DNA of 64,000 nucleotides from Streptomyces sp. BV286 (GCF_019090165.1 NZ_JAHRIB010000107.1:20898-84897), one strand, 5' to 3'; positions 8,197 through 17,795 are shown, numbered from the stretch's first letter. Translations and numbers: made by a program. The notes: a model not told the origin generated them from the letters alone.

Positions 8197-8229
8197 CCGC
8201 TGAAGACAGAACCGGGTCCGGCAACGGCA

Positions 8230-8258
8230 TGGGGCGCCCCTTCAAGTGGGGCGCCCCA
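8230..8258 (-). terminator. Terminator of the PhoX-type phosphatase gene
   Basis: A perfect 11-bp stem, TGGGGCGCCCC (8230-8240) with 8248-8258, has a 7-base loop and lies about 75 bp beyond the phosphatase stop. Confidence 0.65.
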
Positions 8259-8331
8259 GCACCGTGCGTGCGCGTGGACCTGGTCGCTCGCCGCGGCCCA
8301 GGCGGTGTCGGACGTCTCAGACGCCGATGTC

Positions 8332-10404
8332 TCAGACGCCGATGTCGCAGCCGTCCTTGCGCCAGACCGCCACCACCGACGGGCGGACGATCTTGCCGGG
8401 CCCGTCGGGCCAGACACTCGCGGGCTTCTCGACGGTCGCGCCGGTGATCTCGCCCGGGTGCTGCACCGCCACGAGGACACGGCGGTCCTGAACGATCGGG
8501 CCGCAGGTCTCGGCGCCCTTCGGCACGGTCAGGAACTGCTTCAGCTCACCTCGCCGGTCGCCCTTGGTCGCCACGCCGAACAGGCCGTCGTGGGAGCCGA
8601 GCTGGGCGCCGTCGGTGGAGATCCACAGGTTGCCGTGCGGGTCGAAGGCCACGTTGTCCGGGCAGGAGATCTGGCTGACCCGGTCCTTCGGGAAGCCCGC
8701 GAAGTACGTGGCCGGGTCCTTCGGGTCACCCGCGACGAGGAACAGCGACCAGGCGAAGCTGGTGGCGTCGGCACGGTTGCGGCGCTCGGTGAGCTCCAGG
8801 ACGTGCCCGTGCTTGTTGGCGTTGCGCGGGTTGGCCTCGTCCGCCTTGGCGTTCGAGCCGACACCGCGGTTGGTGTTGTTCGTCAGGGCGACGTACACCT
8901 TGCCGGTGTGCGGGGAGGGCTGGATGTCCTCGGGGCGGTCCATCTTCGTGGCGCCCACCTTGTCACCGGCGAGGCGCGTGAAGACGTACACCTCCTCGGC
9001 GGTCATGCCCTCGACGTGCGAGACGGCGCCCTTCGCTGTGGCGGTGGCCAGCGGGATCCACGTACCGCCGCCGTCGAACTCGCCGTCCGCCGGAAGCTTG
9101 CCGGTGCCGTCGATCTCGATGGCCGGGGAGTCGCCGGTGAGCTTGGCGACGTACAGGGTGCCCTCGTCGAGGAGGGTCAGGTTGTGCTCGCGGGCGGAGC
9201 GGCTGTTGCCGTGGCGCATCCGCTTGCTGCCGACGAACTTGTACATGTAGTCGAAGCGCTCGTCGTCACCGGAGTAGGCGACCGGGCGGCCGTCGTCCGT
9301 GAGGCGGATGGTCGCGCCCTCGTGCTTGAACCGGCCGAGCGCGGTGCGCTTGCGGGGCGTCGAGGTGGGGTCGTACGGGTCCAGCTCGACGATGTAGCCG
9401 AAGCGGTGCACCTCGTTCGGCTCCTGGGCGACGTCGAAGCGCTTGTCGAAACGCTCCCACTTGCGCTCGCTGGCCCCGGTGCCGATGCCGTAGCGGGCGT
9501 CCGTCGGCCGGCTCGCATTGGCGAAGTACTGGTTGAAGTTCTCCTCGCCGTGCAGCGTGGTGCCCCACGGGGTCTGGCCGCCGGCGCAGTTGTTGAGCGT
9601 GCCGAGGACCTTCTTGCCGGTCGGGTCGGCCGAGGTCCGCAGGAGGGCGGAGCCGGCCGCCGGGCCGGTCACCCTGAACTCGGTGGTCGCGGTGACGCGG
9701 CGGTTGAGGTGGTGGCGGGGGACGACGGTGAGCTTGCCGCTCCTGCGGTCCTCCTCGACCACGACGACGCCCAGACCGTGGGCGGCCCAGGCGATCTCCA
9801 CCTGCTCGCGGGTCGGGTTGGCGGCGTCGTATCCCCTGAACATCAGGATCTCGTCCGTGTACTCGTGGTTCGCCACGAGCACCTGGCGGCCGCGCTCGCC
9901 CGGCAGCGGGAGCAGGGCGAGGAAGTCGCAGTTGTAGCCGAACTGGCCCGCCTGCGCCTTCGCGGTCTGCTTGTCCGGGTCGAAGGCCGGGGCGCCGCGC
10001 AGGATGGGCTCGCCCCAGCGGACGACCACGTTCTGGGCGTAGCCCTCGGGGACGGTCACGGCGTCGGCGGTGTTCGGCGCGACGGCGGTGAAGCGCAGAC
10101 CGCGGGCCGCCTTGTCCTTCGTGAACGCGGCGGCAGTGCCCTCGGCCGGCTGGGCGGCGGCGGGCGTCGCACCGGCGCCGACGACAGCGCTCCCGGCGGC
10201 CGCGGTGACGGTCACGGCGGCTGCCGCGCGCATCATGGAGCGTCGGCTGAGCGCTCCGGCGATGACGTCGCCGACGTATTCGTTGGCGCTGGTGTTGGGC
10301 GCCGGGTGGAAGCAGGCGTCACCACAGCGGAACCGACAGGTCATCTCGGATCGGCCGCCCGGGTGTGAGCCGGTCGGACCGATCAACGGCAGCAGGTTGC
10401 GCAC
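8332..10404 (-). CDS. phoX: PhoX-family (DUF839) secreted alkaline phosphatase, Tat substrate
   Basis: This 690-residue protein belongs to the PhoX/DUF839 group, calcium- and iron-dependent phosphatases that act outside the cell on phosphate esters. The twin-arginine motif is SRRSMMRAAA at about residue 53, followed by a hydrophobic core and an APAAAQ-like cleavage region. An unusually long 50-residue cytoplasmic pre-region is typical of these DUF839 proteins. Conserved stretches include GYAQNVVVRWGEPIL, NHEYTDEILMFRGY, NNCAGGQTPWGTTLHGEENF, and DNVAFDPHGNLWISTDG near the C-terminus. A PHO box 64 bp upstream of the start indicates PhoP control during phosphate limitation. Start 10404 was kept because the pre-region is conserved in character. 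Confidence 0.9.
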   Translation of the reverse strand: MRNLLPLIGPTGSHPGGRSEMTCRFRCGDACFHPAPNTSANEYVGDVIAGALSRRSMMRAAAAVTVTAAAGSAVVGAGATPAAAQPAEGTAAAFTKDKAARGLRFTAVAPNTADAVTVPEGYAQNVVVRWGEPILRGAPAFDPDKQTAKAQAGQFGYNCDFLALLPLPGERGRQVLVANHEYTDEILMFRGYDAANPTREQVEIAWAAHGLGVVVVEEDRRSGKLTVVPRHHLNRRVTATTEFRVTGPAAGSALLRTSADPTGKKVLGTLNNCAGGQTPWGTTLHGEENFNQYFANASRPTDARYGIGTGASERKWERFDKRFDVAQEPNEVHRFGYIVELDPYDPTSTPRKRTALGRFKHEGATIRLTDDGRPVAYSGDDERFDYMYKFVGSKRMRHGNSRSAREHNLTLLDEGTLYVAKLTGDSPAIEIDGTGKLPADGEFDGGGTWIPLATATAKGAVSHVEGMTAEEVYVFTRLAGDKVGATKMDRPEDIQPSPHTGKVYVALTNNTNRGVGSNAKADEANPRNANKHGHVLELTERRNRADATSFAWSLFLVAGDPKDPATYFAGFPKDRVSQISCPDNVAFDPHGNLWISTDGAQLGSHDGLFGVATKGDRRGELKQFLTVPKGAETCGPIVQDRRVLVAVQHPGEITGATVEKPASVWPDGPGKIVRPSVVAVWRKDGCDIGV

Positions 10405-10467
10405 GTTCCCTCCCCTATGTCTGTGTCGGGCGTGACGCTAGGGGCACGCGCGTGCGAGGGCGCGGAC

Positions 10468-10489
10468 GTGAGGTGAACGGAGAGTGAAC
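10468..10489 (-). promoter_or_regulatory. PHO box (PhoP-binding direct repeat units)
   Basis: On the minus strand two adjacent 11-bp direct repeat units read GTTCACTCTCC and GTTCACCTCAC, matching the Streptomyces PHO-box core GTTCACC. The box is 64 bp upstream of the phoX start, in the sense orientation. Confidence 0.85.
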
Positions 10490-10641
10490 TGGCGGGAGCC
10501 AAGAGGGTATTGACCCTGACAGGCGTGCGGGAACCGGACCTGCGTTTGGGCCCGATAAAGATCTTCGGTCCTGGCGGCTAACCTTACGTGTCCGTCCTGG
10601 CCAGGGATTGACGGAACCAACTCACGCGAAGGGTTGCGCAC

Positions 10642-12399
10642 ATGGGCATTCTCACCCGCCTGCGGAATGCGTTCGGAAAGTCACGCAAGGGGGACGCCGA
10701 CACCGCTGCGGCCCCTTCCGCCCCGGCCGCCGAGCCGATCGTACCGGCGGCCCGGCAGGAGACGGCTCCCGAGCCCACGCCTGCGGCAGCCGAGCCCGAG
10801 GTCTCTGTCCCCGCACCGGCCACCGAGCCCAGGGCCGAGCGCAGGCCCGAGCCGAAGGCGTCCGTGGTGGACGACCTGGTTTCGGCGGCGTTCGACAACG
10901 TGACGGTCCCGAAGCAGGCACCTGCGGCGACAAAGCCGACAGATGCGGCAGAGGCGCCAGAGCCGTCCAAGCCGTCAGAGGCGAAGCCGACGGCGAAGAC
11001 GGAGCCCGCGGCGAAGCCCGAGGCCGAGGCCAAGCCCGAGGCGGAGCCTGCCACGAAGACCGAGGCCGAGGTCAAGCCCGAGGCCGAGCCTGCCGCGAAG
11101 CCGGAGCCCGTGGTGGCGGAGGCCGAGCCGGAGACGGCACCGGAGCCGGAGCCGGAGGCCGCACCTGAGCCTGCCGTGGCTGCCGAGCCCGTCGCGGCCG
11201 CCGAGCCCGAGGTCAAGGCCGAGCCCGTCGCCGCCGAGCCCGAGCCGGAAGCGGCACCCGAGCCGGAGCCCGTCGCGGCGGAGGCCGCCCCGGCGGCCGA
11301 GGCCGAGTCGAAGCCCGAGCCCGTTGTCGCCGAGGTGGCCCCTGAGAAGGAGCCCGAGCCGGTGGCCGTCGGTGCCGACGCCGAGCCCGAGCTGATCATC
11401 CAGATCGTTCCGGAGCCCGAGGTCGAAGAGGTCGTCGAGGCGGACCCCGTCGTCGAGGTCGCGCAGGAGTCGGCGGCCAAGGCCGTCGCCGCCCCTGAGC
11501 CCGAGGCCGAGGAAGAGGTCGCCGGGACGGCCCCCGAGGCCGAGGTGGCAGAGGAGCCCGAGCCCGTCGCCGCGCAGGCGGACGAGCCGTCGGCCGCCGA
11601 CGGCGATCAGGCCGCGCAGGGGGCACCGTCAGCCGACGACGAGAGCAGCACGGGTGGTGCGGGTGGGAAATCCGGCGCGGCCGATGGCGAAGCCGAGGCC
11701 GTTGCCGAGCCGGAGCCCAAGGCGGAGCCCACCGCGGAGCCCACCGCGGAGCCCGCCGCCGGGCTCACCCCTCCCGGCCTCCTCACCGCCTACGAGGCCG
11801 CCGCCACCGCCCTCGAGAACAGGGACCTCACCGGCACCCGCGCCAAGGTCTACCTCGTGCTGGACCGCTCCGCGTCGATGCGCGCGTACTACAAGGACGG
11901 CTCCGCGCAGGCCCTCGGCGAGCAGACACTCGCCCTCGCCGCCCACCTCGCTCCGGAGGCGACCGTCCAGGTCGTGTTCTTCTCCACCGAGCTGGACGGC
12001 ACGGGCGAACTGACGCTCGCCGAGTACGACAACAAGATCGACGAACTGCACGCCGGCCTCGGCCGCATGGGCCGTACGAGCTATCACGCGGCCGTGCAGG
12101 AAGTGATCGCTCTCCACGAGAAGTCGGACGCCCCCGCGGGTCCCGCCCTCGTGGTCTTCCAGACGGACGGCGCCCCGGACGCCAAGACCCCGGCCACCCA
12201 GTCCCTCACGGAAGCCGCGAAGAGCCACCCCGGCATCTTCTTCTCCTTCGTCGCGTTCGGCGAGCACGAGAACAAGGCCTTCGACTACCTCCGGAAGCTG
12301 AAGACGGACAACACCGCCTTCTTCCACGCGGGCCCGACCCCGCGCGAGCTCACGGACGCGGAGATCTACGAGGGCGTACTGGCGAACTGGCGCCCGTAA
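10642..12399 (+). CDS. VWA-domain protein with long Glu/Pro/Ala-rich linker
   Basis: This is a 585-residue cytoplasmic protein. Residues 1-20 ([20 protein letters not shown]) form a basic amphipathic start. About 360 residues are then almost entirely Ala, Glu, Pro, Val and Lys in degenerate EPxxEP-type repeats. A C-terminal von Willebrand A domain of about 200 residues follows, with a complete metal-ion adhesion site: DRSAS, Thr in MGRTSYHAA, and Asp in [12 protein letters not shown] proteins of this type are often encoded with tellurite-resistance (TerD-like) genes, but none is next to it here. The ATG at 10642 follows GAAGGGTTGCGCAC. The function is unknown; the linker should be extended and very acidic. 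Confidence 0.88.
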   Translation: MGILTRLRNAFGKSRKGDADTAAAPSAPAAEPIVPAARQETAPEPTPAAAEPEVSVPAPATEPRAERRPEPKASVVDDLVSAAFDNVTVPKQAPAATKPTDAAEAPEPSKPSEAKPTAKTEPAAKPEAEAKPEAEPATKTEAEVKPEAEPAAKPEPVVAEAEPETAPEPEPEAAPEPAVAAEPVAAAEPEVKAEPVAAEPEPEAAPEPEPVAAEAAPAAEAESKPEPVVAEVAPEKEPEPVAVGADAEPELIIQIVPEPEVEEVVEADPVVEVAQESAAKAVAAPEPEAEEEVAGTAPEAEVAEEPEPVAAQADEPSAADGDQAAQGAPSADDESSTGGAGGKSGAADGEAEAVAEPEPKAEPTAEPTAEPAAGLTPPGLLTAYEAAATALENRDLTGTRAKVYLVLDRSASMRAYYKDGSAQALGEQTLALAAHLAPEATVQVVFFSTELDGTGELTLAEYDNKIDELHAGLGRMGRTSYHAAVQEVIALHEKSDAPAGPALVVFQTDGAPDAKTPATQSLTEAAKSHPGIFFSFVAFGEHENKAFDYLRKLKTDNTAFFHAGPTPRELTDAEIYEGVLANWRP

Positions 12400-12429
12400 C
12401 CAGCGCCGTGTCCACCTCCCTCACACCCC

Positions 12430-12475
12430 TGGGCCGCCCCCTTCTCACCCCGTAAAACGAGGAGCGGGCGGCCCA
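12430..12475 (+). terminator. Terminator after the VWA gene
   Basis: A perfect 10-bp stem, TGGGCCGCCC (12430-12439) with GGGCGGCCCA (12466-12475), has a 26-base loop. It sits 30 bp after the VWA stop and before metG. Confidence 0.55.
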
Positions 12476-12574
12476 CCCGTGTCGGCTACGATTTCAAGGT
12501 TCGTAAGACGGTCGAAAATCGCGGCACCACAACGCGATCCGTCACCACACGTAGCGACTCGGGAGCAGCCCGCA

Positions 12575-14302
12575 ATGGCTCGACACCTCATCACCAGCGC
12601 CCTTCCGTACATCAACGGGATCAAGCACCTGGGCAACATGGTGGGGTCCATGCTCCCGGCGGACGTGTACGCCCGGTACCTCCGCCAGCGCGGCCACGAG
12701 GTCCTCTACATCTGCGCGACGGACGAGCACGGCACCCCGGCCGAACTGGCGGCCAAGGAGCAGGGTCTCCCCGTCGACGAGTTCTGCGCGCAGGCGCACG
12801 ACGCCCAGAAGGCGGTCTACGACGGCTTCGAGCTGGCCTTCGACTACTTCGGCCGCAGCTCCAGCCCGCAGAACGCCGAGCTGACGCAGCACTTCGCCCG
12901 CAAGCTCAACGAGAACGGCTTCATCGAGGAGCGCGCGATCCGGCAGGTGTACTCGCCCGCCGACGGCCGCTTCCTGCCCGACCGTTACGTCGAGGGCACG
13001 TGCCCGCACTGCGGTTACGACAAGGCGCGCGGCGACCAGTGCGAGAACTGCACGCGCGTCCTGGACCCCACGGACCTGATCAACCCGCGCTCGGCGATCT
13101 CGGGTTCGACGGAGCTCGAAGTCCGCGAGACGAAGCACCTCTTCCTCCTCCAGTCGAAGCTGCAGGGCGAGGTCGAGACGTGGATCGACCAGGTCTCGGA
13201 CGAGTGGCCGCAGCTCGCCTCCTCCATCGCCCGCAAGTGGCTGACCGAGGGCCTGCACGACCGTGCGATCACCCGTGACCTGGACTGGGGCGTGCCGGTC
13301 CCGGCGGACACCTGGCCGACGCTGGCCGCCGAGGGCAAGGTCTTCTACGTCTGGTTCGACGCACCGATCGAGTACATCGGCGCGACGAAGGAGTGGTCGG
13401 ACGCGGCCCCGGCCGGCGAGAACCGCGACTGGAAGTCGTGGTGGTACGAGCCGGCGGGCGCCTCCGACGTGCGCTACACCGAGTTCATGGCGAAGGACAA
13501 CGTCCCCTTCCACAGCGTGATGTTCCCCGCCACGGAGATGGGCGTGCGGGAGCCGTGGAAGAAGGTCGACCAGCTCAAGGCCTTCAACTGGCTGACGTAC
13601 TACGGCGGGAAGTTCTCCACGTCGCAGAAGCGGGGCGTCTTCACCGACCAGGCCCTCGACATCCTGCCCGCCGACTACTGGCGCTACTTCCTCATCGCCA
13701 ACGCCCCCGAGTCGGACGACTCGTCGTTCACGTGGGAGCACTTCACGGCGACGGTGAACAAGGACCTGGCGGACACCCTCGGCAACTTCGTCAACCGCGT
13801 CCTGTCCTTCTCGAAGAAGCGCTTCGGCGAGGAGGTCCCGGCGGGCGCGGAGGCGGGCGAGCCGGAGTCGCGGCTGGGCGAGGAGATCGCGTCGCTCCTC
13901 GCCGAGTACGAGACCCAGATGGAGACCCTCCAGTTCCGCAAGGCCGCGGCGGCTCTGCGCGCCCTGTGGTCGGCGGGCAACTCCTACCTTGAGGAGAAGG
14001 CCCCCTGGCTGGAGATCAAGACCAACCCCGACGGGGCGGCCCTGACCCTGCGCACGGCGATGAACCTGATCCACCTCTACTCGGTGGTCTCGGAGCCGTT
14101 CATCCCGGCCTCCTCCAAGGCGATGCGCTCGTCGTTCGCCCTGAAGGACGACACGGCGACGTGGGTGACACCGACCGAGGCGAGGTCCCTCGACTCCCTC
14201 CCCGCCGGCACACCGTTCACGGTCCCCCCGGTCCTCTTCGCCAAGATCACGGACGAGGACCTGGAGACGTACAAGGAGCGGTTCGGCGGGGCGCCGGAGT
14301 AA
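12575..14302 (+). CDS. metG: Methionyl-tRNA synthetase
   Basis: This 575-residue class I aminoacyl-tRNA synthetase charges tRNA(Met). The start ATG at 12575 is set by the conserved [21 protein letters not shown], which carries the HIGH-equivalent HLGN. A zinc knuckle of the four-cysteine type is at [17 protein letters not shown] (about residues 145-161). The KMSKS-loop equivalent is KFSTSQKRG near residue 350, and [10 protein letters not shown] marks the catalytic core. There is no C-terminal EMAP tRNA-binding extension, so the protein is the short form. No T-box or SAM-type leader is visible in the 99 bp before the start. The small membrane-protein gene 26 bp downstream may be co-transcribed. 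Confidence 0.97.
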   Translation: MARHLITSALPYINGIKHLGNMVGSMLPADVYARYLRQRGHEVLYICATDEHGTPAELAAKEQGLPVDEFCAQAHDAQKAVYDGFELAFDYFGRSSSPQNAELTQHFARKLNENGFIEERAIRQVYSPADGRFLPDRYVEGTCPHCGYDKARGDQCENCTRVLDPTDLINPRSAISGSTELEVRETKHLFLLQSKLQGEVETWIDQVSDEWPQLASSIARKWLTEGLHDRAITRDLDWGVPVPADTWPTLAAEGKVFYVWFDAPIEYIGATKEWSDAAPAGENRDWKSWWYEPAGASDVRYTEFMAKDNVPFHSVMFPATEMGVREPWKKVDQLKAFNWLTYYGGKFSTSQKRGVFTDQALDILPADYWRYFLIANAPESDDSSFTWEHFTATVNKDLADTLGNFVNRVLSFSKKRFGEEVPAGAEAGEPESRLGEEIASLLAEYETQMETLQFRKAAAALRALWSAGNSYLEEKAPWLEIKTNPDGAALTLRTAMNLIHLYSVVSEPFIPASSKAMRSSFALKDDTATWVTPTEARSLDSLPAGTPFTVPPVLFAKITDEDLETYKERFGGAPE

Positions 14303-14328
14303 CAGCCACCCGTGTCCGGAAGGGGCCG

Positions 14329-14883
14329 ATGGACTCGCTGAGACGGGCTTTCCTGAAATTCGACCGGCGTCACGGCGGGGCCGAGCCGCCGCCCCGGGTC
14401 CAGGTGTCCATCGCCCGTCATCCGGTGCGCTCGGGCGTGGTGTTCGGCGTTCTCCAGGGTCTGCTGTTCGTCTGGGCGCTGTCCGGCTTCGACGACCCGG
14501 AACGCGTGCTCCAGGGGGTGCTGTCGGGTCTGGGCACGGGGCTGCTGTGCTGGCTCTTCTGCCGCTTCGAACGCCGACGGCAGGCGCACTACGAGCGGAC
14601 GGGAGGTTTCCGTCCGGCTCCTCCCAAACCTCCGCTGCAGGCTCCCCCGCCCGTGTGGTTCCAGGGCATGGTGTTGTGGATCTGCCACTGGGCATTCTTC
14701 ACGGTGTTCCTGCGGCTGTGGATGTGGCATTTCGATTCACCGAGCGGTTGGCTGGGGAGCGCGGTCCTCGCCGGGATCACCGTCATGGCTCTCTGGGCGA
14801 TCCACCTGGCCAAGCACCGCAGGCGCAACCGTCGGCCGGGCCCGGCCGACCGGGCAGAACACCGAAGCGACCTCCCCGACTGA
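14329..14883 (+). CDS. Hypothetical membrane protein
   Basis: This 184-residue protein starts with ATG 26 bp after metG, with GGAAGGGG as a ribosome site. Four hydrophobic segments are visible: GVVFGVLQGLLFVWAL, GVLSGLGTGLLCWLF, VWFQGMVLWICHWAFFTVFL and LGSAVLAGITVMALWAIHL. A basic C-terminus follows. A proline-rich cytoplasmic stretch (PPKPPLQAPPPV) separates the two helix pairs. The family is not recognised. Frame, spacing and membrane pattern support a real gene. Confidence 0.75.
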   Translation: MDSLRRAFLKFDRRHGGAEPPPRVQVSIARHPVRSGVVFGVLQGLLFVWALSGFDDPERVLQGVLSGLGTGLLCWLFCRFERRRQAHYERTGGFRPAPPKPPLQAPPPVWFQGMVLWICHWAFFTVFLRLWMWHFDSPSGWLGSAVLAGITVMALWAIHLAKHRRRNRRPGPADRAEHRSDLPD

Positions 14884-14908
14884 GAGCACGCACCGGAAAT
14901 CGACTCGC

Positions 14909-15775
14909 TCACGGCGCAGCGGGGCCGATGCGGTGGAGGCGCTGTCCCGGGCGCTGAGCAAGTACGGCCTCGACCTGGGCGTGACCTGGTACGGGGCCGA
15001 GGGCGGCATGCGCCGGGCCCAGCGACCTCAGCACGCCGATCTTGTCGATGCGGTGTTCCGGATTTCCTCTGTCGTCGCGCCAGTGGTTTCCCGCCGCGTC
15101 GTCCTCCGGTGTGGCGCAGGTGGAGATGGTGATCATGGCCTGGGTGGGGCGCCTGCCAGGGAAGCCCGGCACCGGCGCCCGTTGTTCGGCGAGCGAGCGT
15201 ACGGAGCGGAAGGACGTCTCCCTCGTGCCGGTGATCACGTACTCGTGGACCGTGCCGCCCGAGGTGACGCGGACCGTGTCGCCCTGCGCGAGGAGCGGGA
15301 GGTCGCGCAGGGGCCCGCCGGCGGACAGACGGTGGGCCGTGACCAGGTAGTTGCCGACCTCGCCGGGGCCGACGCCGCCGCGGCTGCCGTACGGGCTGGC
15401 GCCGACGCCGCGGTTCTGGATCCGGGTGCCCGGCCAGTCGTCGGTCGTCCCCTCGTACGGGACGACGCGCAGGTCCTCGAGCCCGATCTTCGGGATGCTG
15501 AGCGAGGCCGCCAGGGCCCGGGTGCCGGTCTCGCGGGGTGTCGGCGTGACGGAGGGGGTGGCCCGTGGGGACTCGGCGGGGGTGGTCGCCGGCCCGGTCA
15601 CGGTGGACGCCGCCGGTCCGGGGACACCCGAAGACACGTCGGCTGCACCTTCGCCGCCGGAACAGCCAAGAAGCAGGCCGACGACGGCGCCCGCGAGAAC
15701 GGCGGGACAGCTTCGGGTGCGGGTGCGAGCTGGGATACGGAACATGGCACTCGGAATCGGTCGCCGGAGGGGCAT
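14909..15775 (-). CDS. Class E/F sortase-like lipoprotein
   Basis: This 288-residue protein has an N-terminal membrane segment ending in a lipobox-like LLGC (near residue 37). A Pro/Thr/Ser-rich linker and a sortase beta-barrel follow. Catalytic residues are visible: His in VTAHRLSAGG, Cys in ISTCATPED, and Arg in the following NHWRDDRGNPEHRID region. Actinobacterial sortases of this kind join or anchor surface proteins. The Cys precedes an unusually extended C-terminus. Start 15775 has GAGGT upstream; a second ATG at 15745 would shorten the leader. No LPXTG-type substrate gene is adjacent, so the client is unknown. Confidence 0.8.
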   Translation of the reverse strand: MPLRRPIPSAMFRIPARTRTRSCPAVLAGAVVGLLLGCSGGEGAADVSSGVPGPAASTVTGPATTPAESPRATPSVTPTPRETGTRALAASLSIPKIGLEDLRVVPYEGTTDDWPGTRIQNRGVGASPYGSRGGVGPGEVGNYLVTAHRLSAGGPLRDLPLLAQGDTVRVTSGGTVHEYVITGTRETSFRSVRSLAEQRAPVPGFPGRRPTQAMITISTCATPEDDAAGNHWRDDRGNPEHRIDKIGVLRSLGPAHAALGPVPGHAQVEAVLAQRPGQRLHRIGPAAP

Positions 15776-16027
15776 ACCGCACCACCTCGGCCGGCGGGCG
15801 GTCGCCTGAAAGGGGAACGACGGGAGCGGGCCGGGCGTTCCCCGCCCCCTGACGACGCGGCCTGGGAAGGGCCCTCGCTCCGGACTGTGGAGAGCGACTT
15901 CGGAGCCGGTGTCATGTCACAGCGTTCAGGCTTCGCGGAAGAGCTGCGCCGCGTCGGTCGCCCACTTCGCCTGGGATCGACCAGGCGTGACTCGGTGAAC
16001 TGCGCGAAGTCCGACGTGATCAACGAG

Positions 16028-16444
16028 CTACGCGGCGCCCAGGTCGCACCACACGTACTTGCCCCTGTTGCCTTCTCTCGCCAGTGGGTGCCAGCCCCAG
16101 ACGTCCGCGCACGCCTGGACGAGGGTCAGGCCCCGGCCCGTCTCCGAGTCCACGGAGGCCTGGTCCAACGCCGGTGCCGGTTCTGGAGGCCCGGGGTCCC
16201 CGTCCCACGCTCCGATCCGCAGGACTCCGTCCCGCCAGCGCAGGCGCAGGGCCGCGGGGCCCTTTGTATGGCGTACGGCGTTGGAGATCAGCTCCGTCGC
16301 CAGGAGTTCGGCGACGTCCGTGAGGCGGATCAGGCCGTGGATCGTGAGGATCAGGCGGAGGGTCCGGCGGCAGACCGTCACCGCTCGGGGGTCGTGGGGG
16401 ATGTGGAGCGTGTACTCCCAGGGCTCGCTGACGTCTTGAGGCAT
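16028..16444 (-). CDS. HATPase-domain (RsbW/SpoIIAB-like) ATP-binding protein
   Basis: This 138-residue single-domain GHKL ATPase resembles anti-sigma factor kinases. The N box is ELISNAVRH, the G1-like motif is AWDGDPGPP, and the G2 box is DSETGRGLTLVQA. Genes of this kind are found in large numbers in Streptomyces next to a DUF5753-type helix-turn-helix protein and a DUF397 protein. Here that helix-turn-helix gene is divergent at 16684, with DUF397 after it. The trio suggests a regulatory cascade in which the ATPase controls or reads the XRE protein, but the partner has not been shown. Confidence 0.85.
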   Translation of the reverse strand: MPQDVSEPWEYTLHIPHDPRAVTVCRRTLRLILTIHGLIRLTDVAELLATELISNAVRHTKGPAALRLRWRDGVLRIGAWDGDPGPPEPAPALDQASVDSETGRGLTLVQACADVWGWHPLAREGNRGKYVWCDLGAA

Positions 16445-16590
16445 GCGTGAACTCCAGCTCAGGTGTGGGGAGTTGGGGACCTACTGCAGGAGTCGGGCGG
16501 TGGCTGTGTCACGGCCGTCATGGCAGGACGGAGTGGTGCACTTCCGGGATCCCCGGCGTTCCGCAGCGTGTGCGTCGCGTCACTGACGGT

Positions 16591-16610
16591 AGGTCCTCAA
16601 ATTAGGACCT
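16591..16610. promoter_or_regulatory. Inverted repeat, candidate XRE operator
   Basis: AGGTCCT-caaatt-AGGACCT (7-bp arms, 6-bp spacer) lies in the 239-bp gap between the divergent HATPase and XRE genes, 74 bp before the XRE start. It is a candidate site for autoregulation. CATAAT at 16624-16629 could be a nearby -10 element. Confidence 0.5.
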
Positions 16611-16683
16611 TGCAAGTCGTTGCCATAATCTTCCCCCTGAACGAGTCACTGCCTCCCGGAAGTTGGGGGGCGAGGAGGAAGCC

Positions 16684-17535
16684 ATGCCGCGTCGACGGCA
16701 GCCCACCGCGCGCCAGGTACGCCTGGGTTCCGAGCTGCGCAAACTGCGCGAAGCAGCAGGCCTGAAGGCCCGTGAGGCCGCGGAACTGCTCGGAGCCGAC
16801 TCCGTCCAGATGAGCCAGATCGAGTACGCCATCGCGGGCGTGAGCGAGACGCGCATACGTCGTCTTGCCGCGCACTACGCCTGTGTGGACGAAGAGTTGG
16901 TCGCGGCACTGGTCGCGATGGCCACCGATCGCACGCGCGGCTGGTGGGAGGAGTACCGGGGCTTGCTGCCCACCTCGTTCCTGGACCTGTCCGAGCTGGA
17001 GCACCACGCCACCTTTCGATGGGACGTGGACTGCCTGTACGTGCCGGGTCTTCTCCAGACAGAGGAGTACGCCCACAGGGTCTTCTCACACAGGGTGCCC
17101 GCGCTTCCTCCGAGTGAGCTCGGCTTGCGCGTTGAGCACCGGATGAAGCGGCGCACCATCATCGAGGGCGCGCAGCCCACTCCGTACACAGCAGTGATGC
17201 ACGAAGCAGCCCTGCGCATCAGGGTCGGCAGCCGCGCCGCTTCACGCGCCCAGCTCGTCCGCGTCCTGGAACTCTCGGAAGCGGATCACGTGACCGTGCG
17301 GGTGATCCCGTTCGACCTCGACGGGTTCATCGACGCCGGGAGCGCGATGGTCTTCGCGGGGGGCGCGGTTCCCCAGCTGGACACCGTCGTACGAGACGCG
17401 CCGCACGGCTCGGCCTTCGTCGACTCCGAAGCCCAACTCCACAGTTTTCGAACGCTTTTCCATAGAGTGGAAGGTGCGTCACTCGAACCCGAACGGTCGC
17501 GTGACTTCATCCACAGGCTGGCGAAGGAACTGTGA
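16684..17535 (+). CDS. XRE helix-turn-helix regulator with DUF5753 domain
   Basis: This 283-residue protein has a Cro/CI-type HTH at residues 12-65 (GSELRKLREAAGLKAREAAELLG, then SQIEYAIAG). A DUF5753 effector domain follows from about residue 90 (VPGLLQTEEYAHRVF; VRVIPFDLDGF; DSEAQLHSFRTLFHRV). The ATG at 16684 is preceded by GAGGAGGAAGCC, a strong ribosome site, and is preferred over the upstream in-frame start at 16663. The family typically pairs with a small DUF397 protein downstream and an HATPase nearby, and both are present. Its target genes are unknown. Confidence 0.92.
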   Translation: MPRRRQPTARQVRLGSELRKLREAAGLKAREAAELLGADSVQMSQIEYAIAGVSETRIRRLAAHYACVDEELVAALVAMATDRTRGWWEEYRGLLPTSFLDLSELEHHATFRWDVDCLYVPGLLQTEEYAHRVFSHRVPALPPSELGLRVEHRMKRRTIIEGAQPTPYTAVMHEAALRIRVGSRAASRAQLVRVLELSEADHVTVRVIPFDLDGFIDAGSAMVFAGGAVPQLDTVVRDAPHGSAFVDSEAQLHSFRTLFHRVEGASLEPERSRDFIHRLAKEL

Positions 17536-17543
17536 GGCGCACC

Positions 17544-17741
17544 ATGCAGACCCCCGGCAACTGGCAGAAGTCGTCCTTCTCCGGTGGCGGCGACGGCAAC
17601 GCCTGCGTCGAACTCGCCACCACCCCCCACACCATCCACCTCCGCGAGAGCGACGACCCCGCCATACAACTCGTCACCACTCCCACTCCCCTCGCCCACC
17701 TCCTCCACGGCATACGTTCCGGCGGGTTCCAGGGCGTGTGA
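17544..17741 (+). CDS. DUF397 protein
   Basis: This 65-residue protein has the standard DUF397 layout: NWQKSSFSGGGDGNACVELA at the start, RESDDP in the middle and a short Phe/Ile-containing end. The ATG at 17544 has GTGAGG upstream; a GTG at 17532 that overlaps the XRE stop is an alternative. The gene follows the XRE gene at 8 bp and is almost certainly co-transcribed. DUF397 proteins are thought to bind or antagonise the neighbouring XRE protein. Confidence 0.88.
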   Translation: MQTPGNWQKSSFSGGGDGNACVELATTPHTIHLRESDDPAIQLVTTPTPLAHLLHGIRSGGFQGV

Positions 17742-17780
17742 GTGGGGCCCGGGACGACCCCAGGTCCCGGGCCCCACTCA
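17739..17780. terminator. Bidirectional terminator
   Basis: A perfect 16-bp stem, TGAGTGGGGCCCGGGA (17739-17754) with 17765-17780, has a 10-base loop. It begins at the DUF397 stop codon and sits 15 bp before the stop of the convergent pectate lyase gene. Confidence 0.85.
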
Positions 17781-17795
17781 CGTCTTGAGGGAGGG

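Noticed and set aside
8014..10368. 784-codon plus-strand frame across the phosphatase gene
   Set aside because: Antisense to phoX, low-complexity translation, no start context; the minus-strand gene has a Tat signal and PHO box.
12476..12574. T-box or SAM riboswitch before metG
   Set aside because: Only 99 bp separates the preceding terminator from the start, and no specifier loop, T-box core or SAM motif is recognisable.
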